In this document: positions 46,228 to 58,017 of the stretch, one piece after another
Layout: every line of letters begins with the position of its first letter
How positions within the stretch are numbered: position 1 is the first letter of the stretch
Assembly: GCF_914767665.1 (NCBI RefSeq)
Contig: NC_059504.1
Coordinates: 21,640,501 to 21,704,500 of the forward strand
Source: Harmonia axyridis
Lineage: Eukaryota; Arthropoda; Insecta; Coleoptera; Coccinellidae
Length of the DNA: 64,000 bases
Direction of reading: 5' to 3'
Notes under the pieces: generated by a model
The model's database searches: none
What the model saw: only the letters and a program-made list of their open reading frames with translations
Told to the model about the DNA's origin: nothing
Position numbers and translations under genes: made by a program

Positions 46228-46664
46228 CATGGTGGTCTGACGAAAATTTAATACCTCGATTTTAAAATGAAAATGTGGGAATTCGCTCGGATTCGAGGGG
46301 AACGGATTTTTCGTTTTTTTCATCCCCTAACTTCAAACCCCCCTTGATTTTGAATAAGGATGAGGGGTGTTGTGATACCACATTTTGAAGATCTTATCGA
46401 GTATTATTTGGCCTGAAATTTCGATTCAAAATTCCCATCGATAACGAAATGACAGGTAAAAAAGTGGAAGAGTACAACTGTTACCAATGCTACTTCACTG
46501 AAAAATCCGAATTAGATGTCAAAAAATCCGAAAAAAATCCGCGAGTTCATAGAACCATATATTATTTGAAAAAATTCAAAAAATTGGATATTTTCCAGCG
46601 CTTTACCACATTTTCATTTCAAAGTCGGAAAATCGAGGTGTTAAGTTTTCGTTGGACCACCTTG
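46228..46664. mobile_element. 437-bp TA-flanked MITE
   Basis: TA|CATGGTGGTC...TTTAATACCTCGATTTT at the left and AAAATCGAGGTGTTAAG...GACCACCTTG|TA at the right. Inverted arms of about 55 bp extend through AAAATGAAAATGTGG / CCACATTTTCATTT. Non-coding. Confidence 0.7.
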
Positions 46665-46974
46665 TATATATTCTCCACACCCGAAGATATAAATACTTTT
46701 TTCCTTCAATTTAACTCACTACATTCCGTTAAAAGATTTGTTGCCAGATCATCCGATAGCTTTTAATGATTTGCAATTAGATGCATTCACATCAGATGAC
46801 TGGACAAAATCTGTAATTGTGTAATATAGATACAATGTAACATGCAATGAAAATTGTACAGACCCAGAGAAAATTCTCGAAGGAATTCTTATTTATGTGT
46901 CCTTAGACACTTTCCACTATTTCGAAAAACACTGAAATTTGTACAAAGGAGGTTAGTGATTTAGTGCAGCTAAC

Positions 46975-47165
46975 TTCAGGGTGTTCTTCTGCATGAAAAA
47001 ATACTTTGCTATATCACTTTCGTAGAAAAAAATTGTTCGTATTCCGACATACAGTGAGCTTTCCTCAACAGACTATTTTTATTGCTCTCAAATTTTTGAA
47101 AAAAAATAGTACGCCACTGAGATATTTCAACCTCAAAACCTCGTATCTCGGAATACGAAACATTT
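46975..47165. repeat. Fragment of a dispersed repeat shared with 20284-20520
   Basis: Shares CTGCATGAAAAA, CGTATTCCGA, TAGTACGCCA and ATTTCAACCT blocks with the vkg intron 1 copy; starts near CAGGGTGTTCT. Neither copy codes. Confidence 0.45.
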
Positions 47166-47216
47166 GCGAACAACAATTATACAAGGTATTTCATCATAAA
47201 TTGGACAAACATATAA

Positions 47217-48480
47217 CAGCGTGCCAAAAAATTAACGCAACTCGTCAATAATTCTTGTACGAAGAATTATCAAGGAAAATTCTCTCATCCATCGATTTTT
47301 AATTTCCGAAGCAATTTATCCTGTGCTTTTTTGAATTTGACTTTATTTTTCCAAATGGGAATATATGGATTGTGATACATCAAATGAAAGGTAATGTGAT
47401 TACCTATTAAGTAATGTGGCATAAAGAAGAATTAGTTGTGCCTTTTTTTTTTAAATAAGGAAATAATTTACAATTTGTGATTGGAGAGCAACTGCAATCA
47501 GACCATCATTCTTTTACCAATTATTATTGAGAGAAATCCATTGATTCTTAATTTCAAAAGCAGGTTCTCTATGTTTTTTAGAATTAAGGCTCCACACCCT
47601 TTACCCTCCACATCCCTCTACTGTTTTTTTCAAATAGGAATATATAATTGTGATATATCAAATGAAAGGACATTGGATTGCACATTGAGCGGTGTGACTG
47701 AAAAAAAGTTTTGTTAAGCTATTTTTTATTATCAAATTAACAATTTGTGATTGGTGTCAGGTTCTTATTCTTGAAATAATAAATATTGAGAAATATCTTT
47801 CTACCGGCCAATTTCTATTTTCGAAGTTAGAGAAATCCATGCAGTTTTGAAGTTGAGGGTTTATACTCTTAACCCTCCACAATTTTTTTCTATTGGAAAA
47901 ATTTTGCTTGTGATATATCGCATCAAAGATCATTCGATGAGCAATTTAGTAATGTGAACGAAAATAAAATTTCACCTTGAAATTTTTCCAATAAAAATGT
48001 TACGATGAAAAGAAAAAATTTATCCACAAGTAAAAAACAGCTGCGAATCAATGTGTTCTCGAAACAAAATGAGGAGGTTGAGAAAAACTTTAGTTTTTGT
48101 TGAAAAATGTATTCTTTTCTCAATCTAACAGATCAACTAAACATGACAAAATGTATGGTATCGTTTCAGTTGCTAACTGATCTCTCTAAGGCGAATAATC
48201 ATATTTCCCGAGAATTTTTCATTCGATATGGATCAATTAAGTGAAAAGCAGCGTATAGAAATCTTGATATTTCTGGGACATGAGGATCGCAAGCAGACCT
48301 ATGAACAAGTGTGCGAAATTTTCAATGAGAGTGGTCAAGACAGAAATCCTATAAGTAGGTCCTTTCATTTGATATATCACAATCCATATATTCCTTTTTG
48401 AAAAAACAGTAAAGGGATGTGAAGCGTGAAGGCTGATGTAGAGCGTAAATTAAAAAAAATAGTTGTAATTAAAAATCCAT
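47217..48480 (+). mobile_element. Mariner-like element, same family as 58018-58784, right end not found
   Basis: Left end CAGCGTGCCAAAAAATTAAC, then blocks (GTCAATAATTCTTGTACG, GAATTATCAAG, CGATTTTTAATTT, GCAATTTATC) matching the terminal repeats of the element at 58018-58784. Internal GGTTCTTATTCTTGAAATAA blocks also match. It includes a transposase N-terminus at 48229-48362, suggesting the family derives from a mariner. Confidence 0.5.
48229..48362 (+). pseudogene. N-terminal fragment of a mariner-like transposase
   Basis: MDQLSEKQRIEILIFLGHE followed by DRKQTYEQVCEIFNESG and NPISR: the N-terminal helix-turn-helix style of insect mariner transposases. The reading frame then runs into repeat sequence, so only about 44 residues survive. 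Confidence 0.65.
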
Positions 48481-49392
48481 GGATTCGTGGATTTCCCTGA
48501 ATTCCTTTCCTATTCTTATTTTAATTTCTTTCCTATTGTACAAAGCTGGCCGCTTCCTTCAGACGACCCACCGTGTTTCGACCACGACCGTTTTTGCTTG
48601 ACGTTGTCGTCAGTTATCCAGTGACCAGTCACCAACCACTTCAAACATGGGGCGATTTTGTTGTGAATCAGCAGGGATTCGTAGATGGAAATTCGGTCAA
48701 TGGTTTTTTGTGTTAATTTTTGTGGTAAAAAAATCTACACCTAAGTAATTTTTCTGAGTGCCACAGCTACAAATGTTGGTATTTTGTAATTCTTCTTTCA
48801 ATCGAAATTTACAGGCGGATCAGCCGTCCCAACATGACCAAAGTTTATTCCAAGGTGCGTATGGTAAATATGCTCAGAAAAAATTATTGTCTCCAACTTT
48901 TTAATTTTTTCAAATTTCGCCATGGAAAAATTATATCAGACTACCTCGGTATGTTATTCCAAAAGTTAGCCTTTCATGTAAAATTTTCAGCTTGACACAA
49001 TGAGGGAAAAACGATATTGGGATTTTCTAGCCTTTCATTCCTAGAATTTATTGTATTTTGTTTTGGGAATGAACAACCCTGATAAATAAACGTCACGAGA
49101 TAAGTTACCATCGTGAAGTCTGACATTTATTTCCAAATACGTATTCAGAACATTTTAACATTTGGGCTCAAATTTTTTTGTTTGCAGTTATATACAAAAT
49201 TCATCTCGGCAAGGAAATGGAATGAACTCGTTATTATTTTCGTGAATTTACTCTTTAAAAATGCATTGATGAAGTTAATTTGACATTAGATGAGGCACCA
49301 ATCGAAAACAACGGTTTACGAGTGGTCTAGTGTCTAGTGAGTTCAATTAATGTTTTAATTTCAGAGCTCTACAATCAGTACCAGCGGACGTA
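48481..49392. other. No gene recognised
   Basis: AT-rich, with a slightly GC-richer patch at 48540-48700 of unknown nature. Confidence 0.4.
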
Positions 49393-50136
49393 CAGGGTGT
49401 TTCTAAATTGAACGTACAAACGAAAAGGGGAGATTCCTTAAGTGAGTTCACGAAAAAAAAGTTCCATAAACATGGGGTCGCAAACGTTTTGTTTTCGAGA
49501 TACAGAGTGTTGAAATTTGAATTTTTTTCAAGTTTTTTTCTCATAGTATCTACACTTCACAAGATATTCAACTGAAATTTGGCATAGATATTATATTTGA
49601 GAGTTCTCACCACGTGACATTGCAATTTCGATAGAAGCTCTACAGGGTGATATTTTTTCTGGAACACTGCCACCTGTTTTTCTGCAGAACTTTTTTTTGG
49701 TGAGCAACTGTTAATTTGAAAAAATGTAAAAAGAAGCTTTGTTCCTATACTAAACTTTTCGGTCTCTTGTAGTTTTGTCGTATTTACCAACGATTTCGAG
49801 AAAAAAAATTTTGAACGATTCTCTCGAAATACTTGTGAAAATCCAAATTATGATGGGAAGGCCACTTTGTAAGCTGTGGTGAATGAATTCAGTGTCAGTT
49901 TTTATGAAAATTTTCCTGATCTGTAGCGATGATTCATAAAGATTCGATAAACTCGTATAATCAACACAAAAAATGTATCACAACAAGAAACGTAAAACTA
50001 AAAAAAAATCAAACTTCAACACTCTGTATCTCGAAAACGAAACGTTTGCGACCCCATGTTCATGGGACTTTTTTTTCTTAAACTCACTTAAGGAATCTCC
50101 CCTTTTCGTTTGTACGTTCAATTGAGGAACACCCTG
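49393..50136. mobile_element. 744-bp TA-flanked element with inverted ends
   Basis: TA|CAGGGTGTTTCTAAATTGAA and CAATTGAGGAACACCCTG|TA. Arms of about 130 bp (49393-49530 and 50136-50010) include AAAAGGGGAGATTCCTTAAG and its complement. Contains another TACAGGGTG internally at 49642. Arm blocks match 40070-41275 and the fragment at 2290-2365. Confidence 0.8.
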
Positions 50137-51180
50137 TATACCTACATGTTTTTCGATATTACAGAGAGAGAAAAAGCGTACGAGAATGGGGTATTAGATT
50201 TTGTCTATCTCCTCTGTAGTAGTGCTAAAACATCGAAATTTGCCCACCCAGTACAAGACTAGCCTTAAGGAGTCAGTATTAAGTTCTAGATGCACAAATA
50301 TTCTCCATAGTAATTCTCGAATTTATGTATAATTTCCTGCTAAATCATCATCAGAAATAATATTACGGACCTGTCTGTCTTTGAAATAAGATTTTCTCTC
50401 ACTAGTGCAATGTGCACGACTGTATTGCAAATACCAGCCGTTTCATTACGTCCATTCAATCAGCGCTAGTTTGATTCTTAATTATGAATTATTAAATGTC
50501 TTGTTATTAATCATGATTCAACAAAATATCACTTTGTTTCTCGATATGCTGGTATCCACATTGTCAGCCTGCCGAATGGTCTTACGGATTTTTCTGCAGG
50601 ATCTTCTGAGTGGCAGGTGTGAAGTCAATAGCGTCGTACCTATGTGCACATTGCAATAATCGCAAATGGCTAAACACAAACCATAAAAGTCATTTGAATT
50701 GATTCTTCGATTAGAAGTCTTTCAATTGAAACGATATATTTCTGAAACTTCATAGTACCTGACCATCTTTTTGAATAAGTATATGTAGTAGAAATGTTCA
50801 TTTAGTCAGTGGCGACTAATGACAGTATAAGATGGTGAGGCACATTAGAAAAAATATTATTAATGTGATATACATATATATTTTGAGTTTACGGATAAAG
50901 TATTCTTAGTGAACTTCACTTTGTCAGTAGCATAATAATCATTATAAAATTTTTTATTACTAATACTTAATAATTTATGATAATATGATGGAAACCCCAA
51001 AATAATTGAATACGAGTGTTAAGCAATTAGTGAACATCGCTTGTGGTGCTATAGATTTGATTGTTGCCTGTAAACCGTGTACTTTTCCCGGCATTAAACT
51101 ATAATAGTTCATCGTATGTTTGAGCCACCGAATTTGGCAGATAAAAATTGGAATAAATCTTCAGCAGAATGCAGAACTAG
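50137..51180. other. No gene recognised
   Basis: An 84-codon + frame at 50405-50659 has no recognised motif; otherwise AT-rich. Confidence 0.35.
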
Positions 51181-51650
51181 AACCTTTTTGGAATCCGTGG
51201 TCTCCTTTTGGAATGGATCGAAGTATTCCTTTTAGGTCGCACTTTTTCGGTAAGGGTCGTTTCGGGGAGATCTTTACTCAGGTCGGTGAGTAGTGGAGTT
51301 CCTCCGGGTTCCGTGTTGGGTCCTCTGCTGTTCCTGGTTCATGTGTGTGATCCGTCACGTTTGATATCTTCTGACAGTGCATCATATGCTGATGATATGA
51401 AATTTTACAATAACCCCATTACGTCCGGTAATGTCCTTCGGAACGACCTTCGGAATGAACCACCTGAGAGGACAAGCTAAGTAGAGAGCAGTTTTTCACC
51501 AGGAGCAGGACGAATTTTCTGAGCAATAGGGTCTTTCGCATATGGAATATGTTACCCAGCAATGTAATCAACGCCCATAGTGTAAATAGTTTCAAAAATA
51601 GATGGACTCATGGAGATCTGGTGGTCCATTGTGACATGTGCTTGTGATTA
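51181..51650 (+). pseudogene. CR1/jockey-like LINE fragment with internal deletion
   Basis: SGVPPGSVLGPLLFLVHV (RT block) and SASYADDMKFYN (catalytic ADD, intact) at 51208-51480. After a stop, in a different part of the protein: RVFRIWNMLPSNVINAHS, VNSFKNRW and a stop at about 51648, which matches the C-terminal tail of CR1-type LINEs. The sequence between RT and tail is deleted. The fragment ends right where the hairpin at 51651 starts. Confidence 0.75.
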
Positions 51651-51855
51651 CCCAGGTCGATCAAACACCTCTTATATTTACATAAGTATTTCACAACCCG
51701 AATCTTCAAAATATCTGGTACCAGAAAAATTCACATATATACAATATTTTACAAAATGAAAATATAATTAAGTGAATTTTTCTGGTACCAGATATTTTAA
51801 AGTTTCGGATTGTAAAATACTTATGTAAATATAAGAGGTATTTGATCGACCTGGG
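51651..51855. repeat. Near-perfect 84-bp-arm hairpin
   Basis: Arms 51651-51734 and 51855-51772, loop 37 bp. Arms carry CCAGGTCGATCAAA, CTCTTATATTTACATAAGTA and ATCTGGTACCAGA. It abuts the end of the LINE fragment and could be its inverted 3' terminus or a separate MITE. Confidence 0.75.
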
Positions 51856-52849
51856 TTTTTGTCCTTCCATTTGGTGAATTCAGAGATCTGAACCACGACT
51901 CAAACAAACGACTGTTCTCGGGCATTTCGAGTTGTAACAAAGAGGTTACACATCATTTTGGCGCCCAACTCTCAGTTTTCCTGGTGGGTGTGATTGTTAA
52001 TTCGGGGTTGATCATTATCCTCGTTCCGATTAGTTCAAATTATTATTTTTGGGATCTTCTCTCGGCAATTATATCTGATTTTTCAGTCGGGATTTATTTA
52101 TTTTTTTTGTTTTTTTTAATAAGAAAAATATACAACTTACCCTTTTTTTCAGGGTTTTCTGAATAAAATAGAGAAAAACAATTATTACAATTTCGCAGCG
52201 ATAATAATTTATCAATATACATTCAAAGAAACCAGAAAAAGAAATGATATCACAGTTTCAAAGTATCGGGTACATATGCACGAAGATACGCATTGGCGTA
52301 CGCCCTGATTTTCATCAACTTTCCTGTTTCGTTGGATAAATTGAATTTGCAATGTAGCATGCTACAGCCACAGACTACTAACTTCTTAAAGAGGAAATGA
52401 GACGAATATACAAGAATCGTGGGATTGATATGGATATTATGCTGGCTCCTAATGTGAAGCTGGAAACTTGGAAAAGCCATATATAATCAAAACTTTCTTG
52501 CTTCCTTCAAGTGACATTGGATATATTGTGCCTATTAGTCAAATTCTCGTAGAATAAAAAATTATCGATTTTTTGGAGGCTTTCTTCCAACATCTTCAAT
52601 TAAGTCCTAGTAGTAATTTCGTGCACCAAATTCTCATCGACTTAAGTAATCGTACCTATTGAATACTCTGGATATAAGTTAAGTGACTGTAGCATTTCTT
52701 TTTTAAGCGCTCCTTCCCTAGAGAAGAATTTAGTATAGCGAATGCTTTTTTATGAAAGGTTTCCCAAAATCAACGCAAGATTTGAATTGAATAGAAAACA
52801 CATTTTAATCTTTTGATTATAATTTTTTTATTGAATCTTAAAGTATATA
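51856..52849. other. No gene recognised
   Basis: AT-rich spacer. Short frames at 51984-52166 and 52250-52480 (-) lack motifs. Confidence 0.35.
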
Positions 52850-53458
52850 GGATAGGGTCACATCGTGCAAATGGCCTCCACGGCTTTGTATACACATACG
52901 CCAACGTTTGTCGAAATTCTGCATAAATGTGGCTGAATCTCCTCCTTTAATGCACACGTGGTTGTGGGCTTGTTCACATAGACCTGTCATTCTAATTGAC
53001 CCCATAAAAATAAATCTAATGGTGTTAAATCACACAATCTAAGGGTCCAATTCTGATCACCCAAACGAGAGAGTAAACGACCTAGAAATGTCTCATTCAG
53101 TGTTTAACAGGCTTTTAGGCATTTGGCACTGTCTTGGAGAAACCACATATTGGCCACATCAATATCATCCGATTTTGGTAAAAAGGACTGTTTTATCATA
53201 TCGCGATATTGAGCACCAGCAACAATCAATGCTTAATCAGCCTCATTTTCAAAAATGTATGATCCAAAATGAACACCAAACAGTGACACTTCGTGCCACG
53301 ATTCGTTTGTTTTTCGACAATCACATGTAGGTTAGCAGAATCCCAAATCCAGCAATTTTGGAGATTAACAAACCCATCATGGTGAAAATGTGCTTCGTTG
53401 GCAACCTTTCATTATTTTTGAAATATTGTTTAAAATTGAAGCCACGTTGTTGTGTCAT
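52850..53458 (-). pseudogene. Mariner-type transposase relic with internal deletion
   Basis: On the - strand: ATG at 53458 with MTQQRGFNFKQYFKNNE, then a jump to ANEAHFHHDGFVNLQNCWIW (first Asp block degenerate). A frameshifted middle follows, then MWFLQDSAKCLKAC and, after a stop, LCDLTPLDLFLWGQLE, a second stop and QVYVNKPTTTCALKEEIQ, ending near 52865. Catalytic Asp blocks two and three are present. Stops, frameshifts and the missing N-proximal third show it is dead. Confidence 0.78.
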
Positions 53459-56057
53459 GTAACGTCCTTTTTTTTTGCTGACCCTAAATTGTCAGCTGAA
53501 AATTTGTTTTTTTTTTTAAGAATTGTCAACACTTTACTGCATACATGGCGGCAAATTTGAATATTGTGTTAATTTTGGGACAAGAAATATGTCTTCTGTT
53601 TTACAAAATGGTAAATGGTAATAACGATTTTTTAATGACTTTGCAAACACAGTCGAAAATCTTTTTTTTGTGGGAACAAGCCCACACCTTCCATCGAGCT
53701 TGCAAACAATCCCACCGCCTATCATATAATATTCGACATTTTGTCATTCTTTGTCGTCCATATGGAATCGTTAACTCGAAATTTCTGTTCATCCACTGTG
53801 AAGACACGTGCAGTTGACACGTGATGTTTACAAAATCACACAAGCATGTCGAAACGTTGGAGAACATCGGAAAAACGTTACGTTCCGATGATGGGTGTTT
53901 AAGTGGTTGAGCATTTCATGAATATTCATGGGACCAAATATGAATTGCGTCTAAATGAATTGGTTTATGTAGTTTTGTAATGTTTATGAACAGTTTTTTT
54001 CACACTGGATAGATTCGAATTTATAGAAAAATTGTTGAATTGATTTGTTGATGATTTTATGGTTGTTACCAGACACTTTGAGGAATGCATTGTAGCTACA
54101 ACAATTTTGTTGTTGTATTCTTGGAAAAAAACTATTTACAGTTTTCCAATAGTCAGCCAATTCCAAACTTGAAATTTGAATTAGAGCAAATAATGTTTAA
54201 GATCCGTTTTACCACTCGTTTTGAATGTTGAACTCGTGGAAGAATATCAATCCTTTTATTATGAACTTGTATTATAAATAACTATACTATAGTCCGTTCA
54301 GGAATTATTGATATCCTGGGTCGCTGTGGAAAAGCTGAATTAAGTTGTAAGTGGCTCATTCAGTAATTACAAGTCATTACAGCCTGGATTATTAGTGGAA
54401 GAAAACATGTGGAATACGATTTCTTCTTCGAAGAATCATTGAAATATTTAATTGTTATCAAAATCAGAAGCAATTAATTTATCAGTCTGGATAACATTTG
54501 ACGAAACAGCATCTGGATTTAAATCATTCAAAGACAACATCACATAAAATTAATTGGTTACAAGTTCAAAGCAGTTGATAAAAAGGAAATTCTTATTGCT
54601 AAACAGAAAAATATAATAAGAAGAGTACGATTTTATGGTAAATACAGAGAATATTTGCAACAAAATGTGAAATTCATTTATCTTGATTAAAGTTGGTTAT
54701 TTCAAAAATGCAGTCTTATTCAACCGTGGACTCTAGAAAGAAAACAAAAAGTTTTCCAAGTATATTCAAGATAAAGGTAGAAGGGGCACTTTTTTGACAG
54801 TGGTGATCATAGGGATTATATAAACCTATGAATGGAGAATTATTTCATAATTGGGTTGGTAACTTAATACCTTTTCTATAGATAATTTTATTAATGTCTT
54901 CACAGCTCAGATGATAAATTTTAAAAATTCTTTGGAAAATGACCAAAATGATATGATATCAAGCTATACAAAAAAATCTGTAAACAAAGTCTTGGCATTG
55001 CATCTATAGTTTATTTATATTCTATTTTGATATAAGTATTGTTATATCTGTTTTTTGTTCTTCAATGAGTAATCCGAAAATCCAATGAATTCTAATTCCT
55101 TCATAGAATTTTTACAGAGTATTTAATCGGACAATTTATTCAGAAGTGTAAATTTAAGAATTTCTTCAGCTCTCAACCACTCAAAGATAACAGAATGCAA
55201 TAAAATTTTAAATTTCACAAATTAAAAATAATTTCATAGAGAAATGCTTAGCGAGTGATTCAAAGCTGTTATGGGCAAAATTTTCAATTTAATTTATTGG
55301 CAAATAGAATGAAAGCATTTCCGTATAGGATAAAAGAAAGAAAACTTGAGTGAACAAATAGTAGATATCTATATTTTTCATAAAATATTAATCAATCATT
55401 CATGTCATGAACAGTTTCAATAAATAGTGACTTTTGAAAGTATTTTACACATTGACTGATAAATTGGTACTAATTTCGAAAGTTACAGAACAACTTTAAT
55501 GCTAAAATTCTTCATATACTAAATGGATTCTTTAAATTTTATTTCTGTCTTATCATGATATGCCTGTTCCTTTCACTTAGTTACACTATTTAGATTTATC
55601 AACCAGTTTTTTTTGTTTGTTTTCTTCACCAGTTTAGCTAAAACAGTTAAAATGATCCATATAAGTTATATGATTAGAATTTTGCAAGTAGGTTGGTATC
55701 CAGTGTCCATCAAGAATGCAACAATTTTTGAAGGGCCTTTTGTGAATAGAAATATGCATATTTTAATGATCTTCAATGGTATCTTTTATGGGCGACTCTT
55801 CTTAAATGAATAGATATCTCTTCACTGGATTTCCTTGAAATGTGATAGAATTCCACTATATTTTTACGTTATATAACCTGAATTCCAATTTATGAAATTA
55901 TGACTGTATTTTCATTTCGTAATTTCGAAAATTTGAGATATTTGGGATAAAAAAATGATGAAAATAATATAAACTGGTTATTTCTATGATGCACCATAGG
56001 AATTTTTAGTGATATTTTTGTAACCAGAAATAAAGCCGCGACTACTTTGATTTCAAT
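53459..56057. other. No gene recognised
   Basis: 53530-53900 is open on both strands for 60-90 codons and may be more transposon sequence, but I cannot identify it. 54170-56050 is AT-rich with nothing supportable. Confidence 0.35.
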
Positions 56058-56530
56058 AATACGCTGTATTAGTGATGACGTCACACATCGCCATTTTGGT
56101 TCCCCTGTCAGTGTTCAGTTTCCAAACAAACAAATTGTCATTCAAATTAGTACGTTGTCGTTGAAGAAATTGGCTTATTTTGATAAATAAGATTTTTCAA
56201 GGAACGATTTTACTATTAATTGATAGACAGAAGGCACGAGATTAATGCCAGTAAGTTCGAACTTGAAGTTCAACTAATAAAAGTAATAAACACGGCTTTA
56301 TTCAAAATCTGGGAAATGATACAGAATTCAAACTTACTGGTATTAACCTCGTTCCTTCTGTCTATCAATTAATACTGAAATCGTTCCTAAAATACTCTCA
56401 TTTATGAAAATAAGCCAATTCCTTCAACGACACCGTACTAATTTGAATGACAATTTATTTGTTTGGATTCCGAACACTGACAGGAGAAACAAAAATGGCG
56501 GTGTGTGACGTCCCACTAAAAGAGCGTATT
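56058..56530. mobile_element. 473-bp foldback MITE with a CRE-like site in its arms
   Basis: AATACGCTGTATTAGTGATG...at the left and its complement ending GAGCGTATT at the right. Arms of about 200 bp (56058-56258 and 56530-56328). TGACGTCACAC in the left arm is TGTGACGTC in the right. The centre is short and non-coding. The terminal sequence differs from the CAGGGTG group. Confidence 0.75.
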
Positions 56531-57244
56531 CCTGAATGGACTATAACTAAATTGATACGAAAGATTAGAACATCAATTGTGAATTAGCTTCATCAAAATT
56601 CTGTGATCTTAATCCAGATGAAATTTCTACGGGAAATATGTAGGTTATCATGGATCATAATACATACTACATAATAAAATTTGATCCTTTCCCGGGAAAA
56701 ACATTTTTTTCATTGAGTTCGTGGAAATTCTTCATCTCGAAATATAACATTGGACAAATCGGTGCAGTTAGATCGTACTTCCTCGGCTGAGAATCTGGTT
56801 TTTAAAATCTTGTGAGGATCACATGATAACCATATCATTTATATTTGAGAATAAAAACACCACTTTTCATGAAACTTTCTAAATATAATATCTACAAGGC
56901 GTTTCAAACACATGACCCAGTGTTAGAAAGCTGGACAATTTCTAAATTCGGAGGGAAAGATTTAAATCCCCAACTTTCACGTTGCTGAAATTGAAAATTA
57001 ATCGTTCCCGAATCCAGGGTCGTACGAATGAACCAAAAGGGGGGTTCAGATGGGCACATCACCTTAGTTGATGCGTAACTCCCTATATCAGAGGACACAC
57101 GCCTGCCATATGTCGTCAACACTTGCTAATTTTACAGGCCAGGGCGCAACCTGAGGACTTCAACGATTCGAAAATCAGGGGTTCTTGGCCGGCACAGAGG
57201 GCCAGGGATCGTTGCAGTGAAATGATTAGGATTTTCCTTGTATA
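56531..57244. other. No identified gene; GC-richer unidentified island
   Basis: 56890-57240 is noticeably GC-richer, with open frames on both strands and a potential acceptor (ttttacag) at about 57137 followed by an open frame starting ARAQPEDFNDSKIRG. No donor, domain or partner exon is visible; an unknown repeat is as likely as an exon. Confidence 0.35.
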
Positions 57245-58008
57245 CCCTGTGTCCGTAAAGTATGGAACAAATTCATTTTTAGCTGAACAGACCATTTTAA
57301 GGAATAATCCTGAAACACGTCGATTTTTTATTTTAATTTACCGTATATTAAAATAATAATCTAATATACAGGGTGAATTACTTTCGGGTTATGACGTCAC
57401 CGTCATTTTTTTTAAATGGAACCCTCCCATTTTGTCTCAATTTTCCGATTACTCTAACTGAGCTGATTCCAAAAATGTATCACATGTTGATTCCAATTGG
57501 TACAGGGTTGACAAAAATACAATAGTTTTGTGTGTGCTCATAAAGTAACGCGTAACATTCTTTATTAGTTAAATTAACAATATTATCAAAATACTTATAG
57601 TCTAGCGGCAATTGGTTTGAATGTAACACCCTGTAGTTTGTTACATTTTTAGATACAATTTTTGATAATATTGTTAATTTAACTATTAAAGAATGTTACG
57701 CGTTGCTTTATATGAGCACACACAAAACTATTGTATTTTATCCACCCTGTACCACTTGGAATCAACATGCGATACATTTTTGAAATCAGCTCAGCTAGAG
57801 TAATCTGAAAATTGAGACAAAATGGGGGTGTTCCATTTGAGAAAAATATGACAGTGACGTCATTACTCGAAAGTTATCCACCCTGTATATTAGCTTATTA
57901 TTTTAAAATACGGTAAATTAAAATCAAAATCGAAATGTTTCAAGATTATTTCTTAAAATAGTCTGTTAAGCTAAAAATAAATTTGTTCCATACTTTACGA
58001 ACACAGTG
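57245..58008. mobile_element. 764-bp palindrome with concentric TA-flanked ends
   Basis: Outer ends TA|CCCTGTGTCCG and CGAACACAGTG|TA. On the same axis (about 57627) lie a second pair, CAGGGTGAA at 57369 and CACCCTG ending 57885, and a third, CAGGGTTGA at 57503 and CCACCCTG ending 57749, each next to TA. Arms of about 380 bp are near-identical. TGACGTCA-like sites and a TAACACCCTGTA motif sit inside. Non-coding. Confidence 0.8.
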
Positions 58009-58017
58009 TATGATATA

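Noticed and set aside
57123..57356. 77-codon + frame as an exon of a new gene
   Set aside because: Runs into the terminal repeat of the palindrome at 57245 and lacks a donor or domain; kept only as a low-interest observation.
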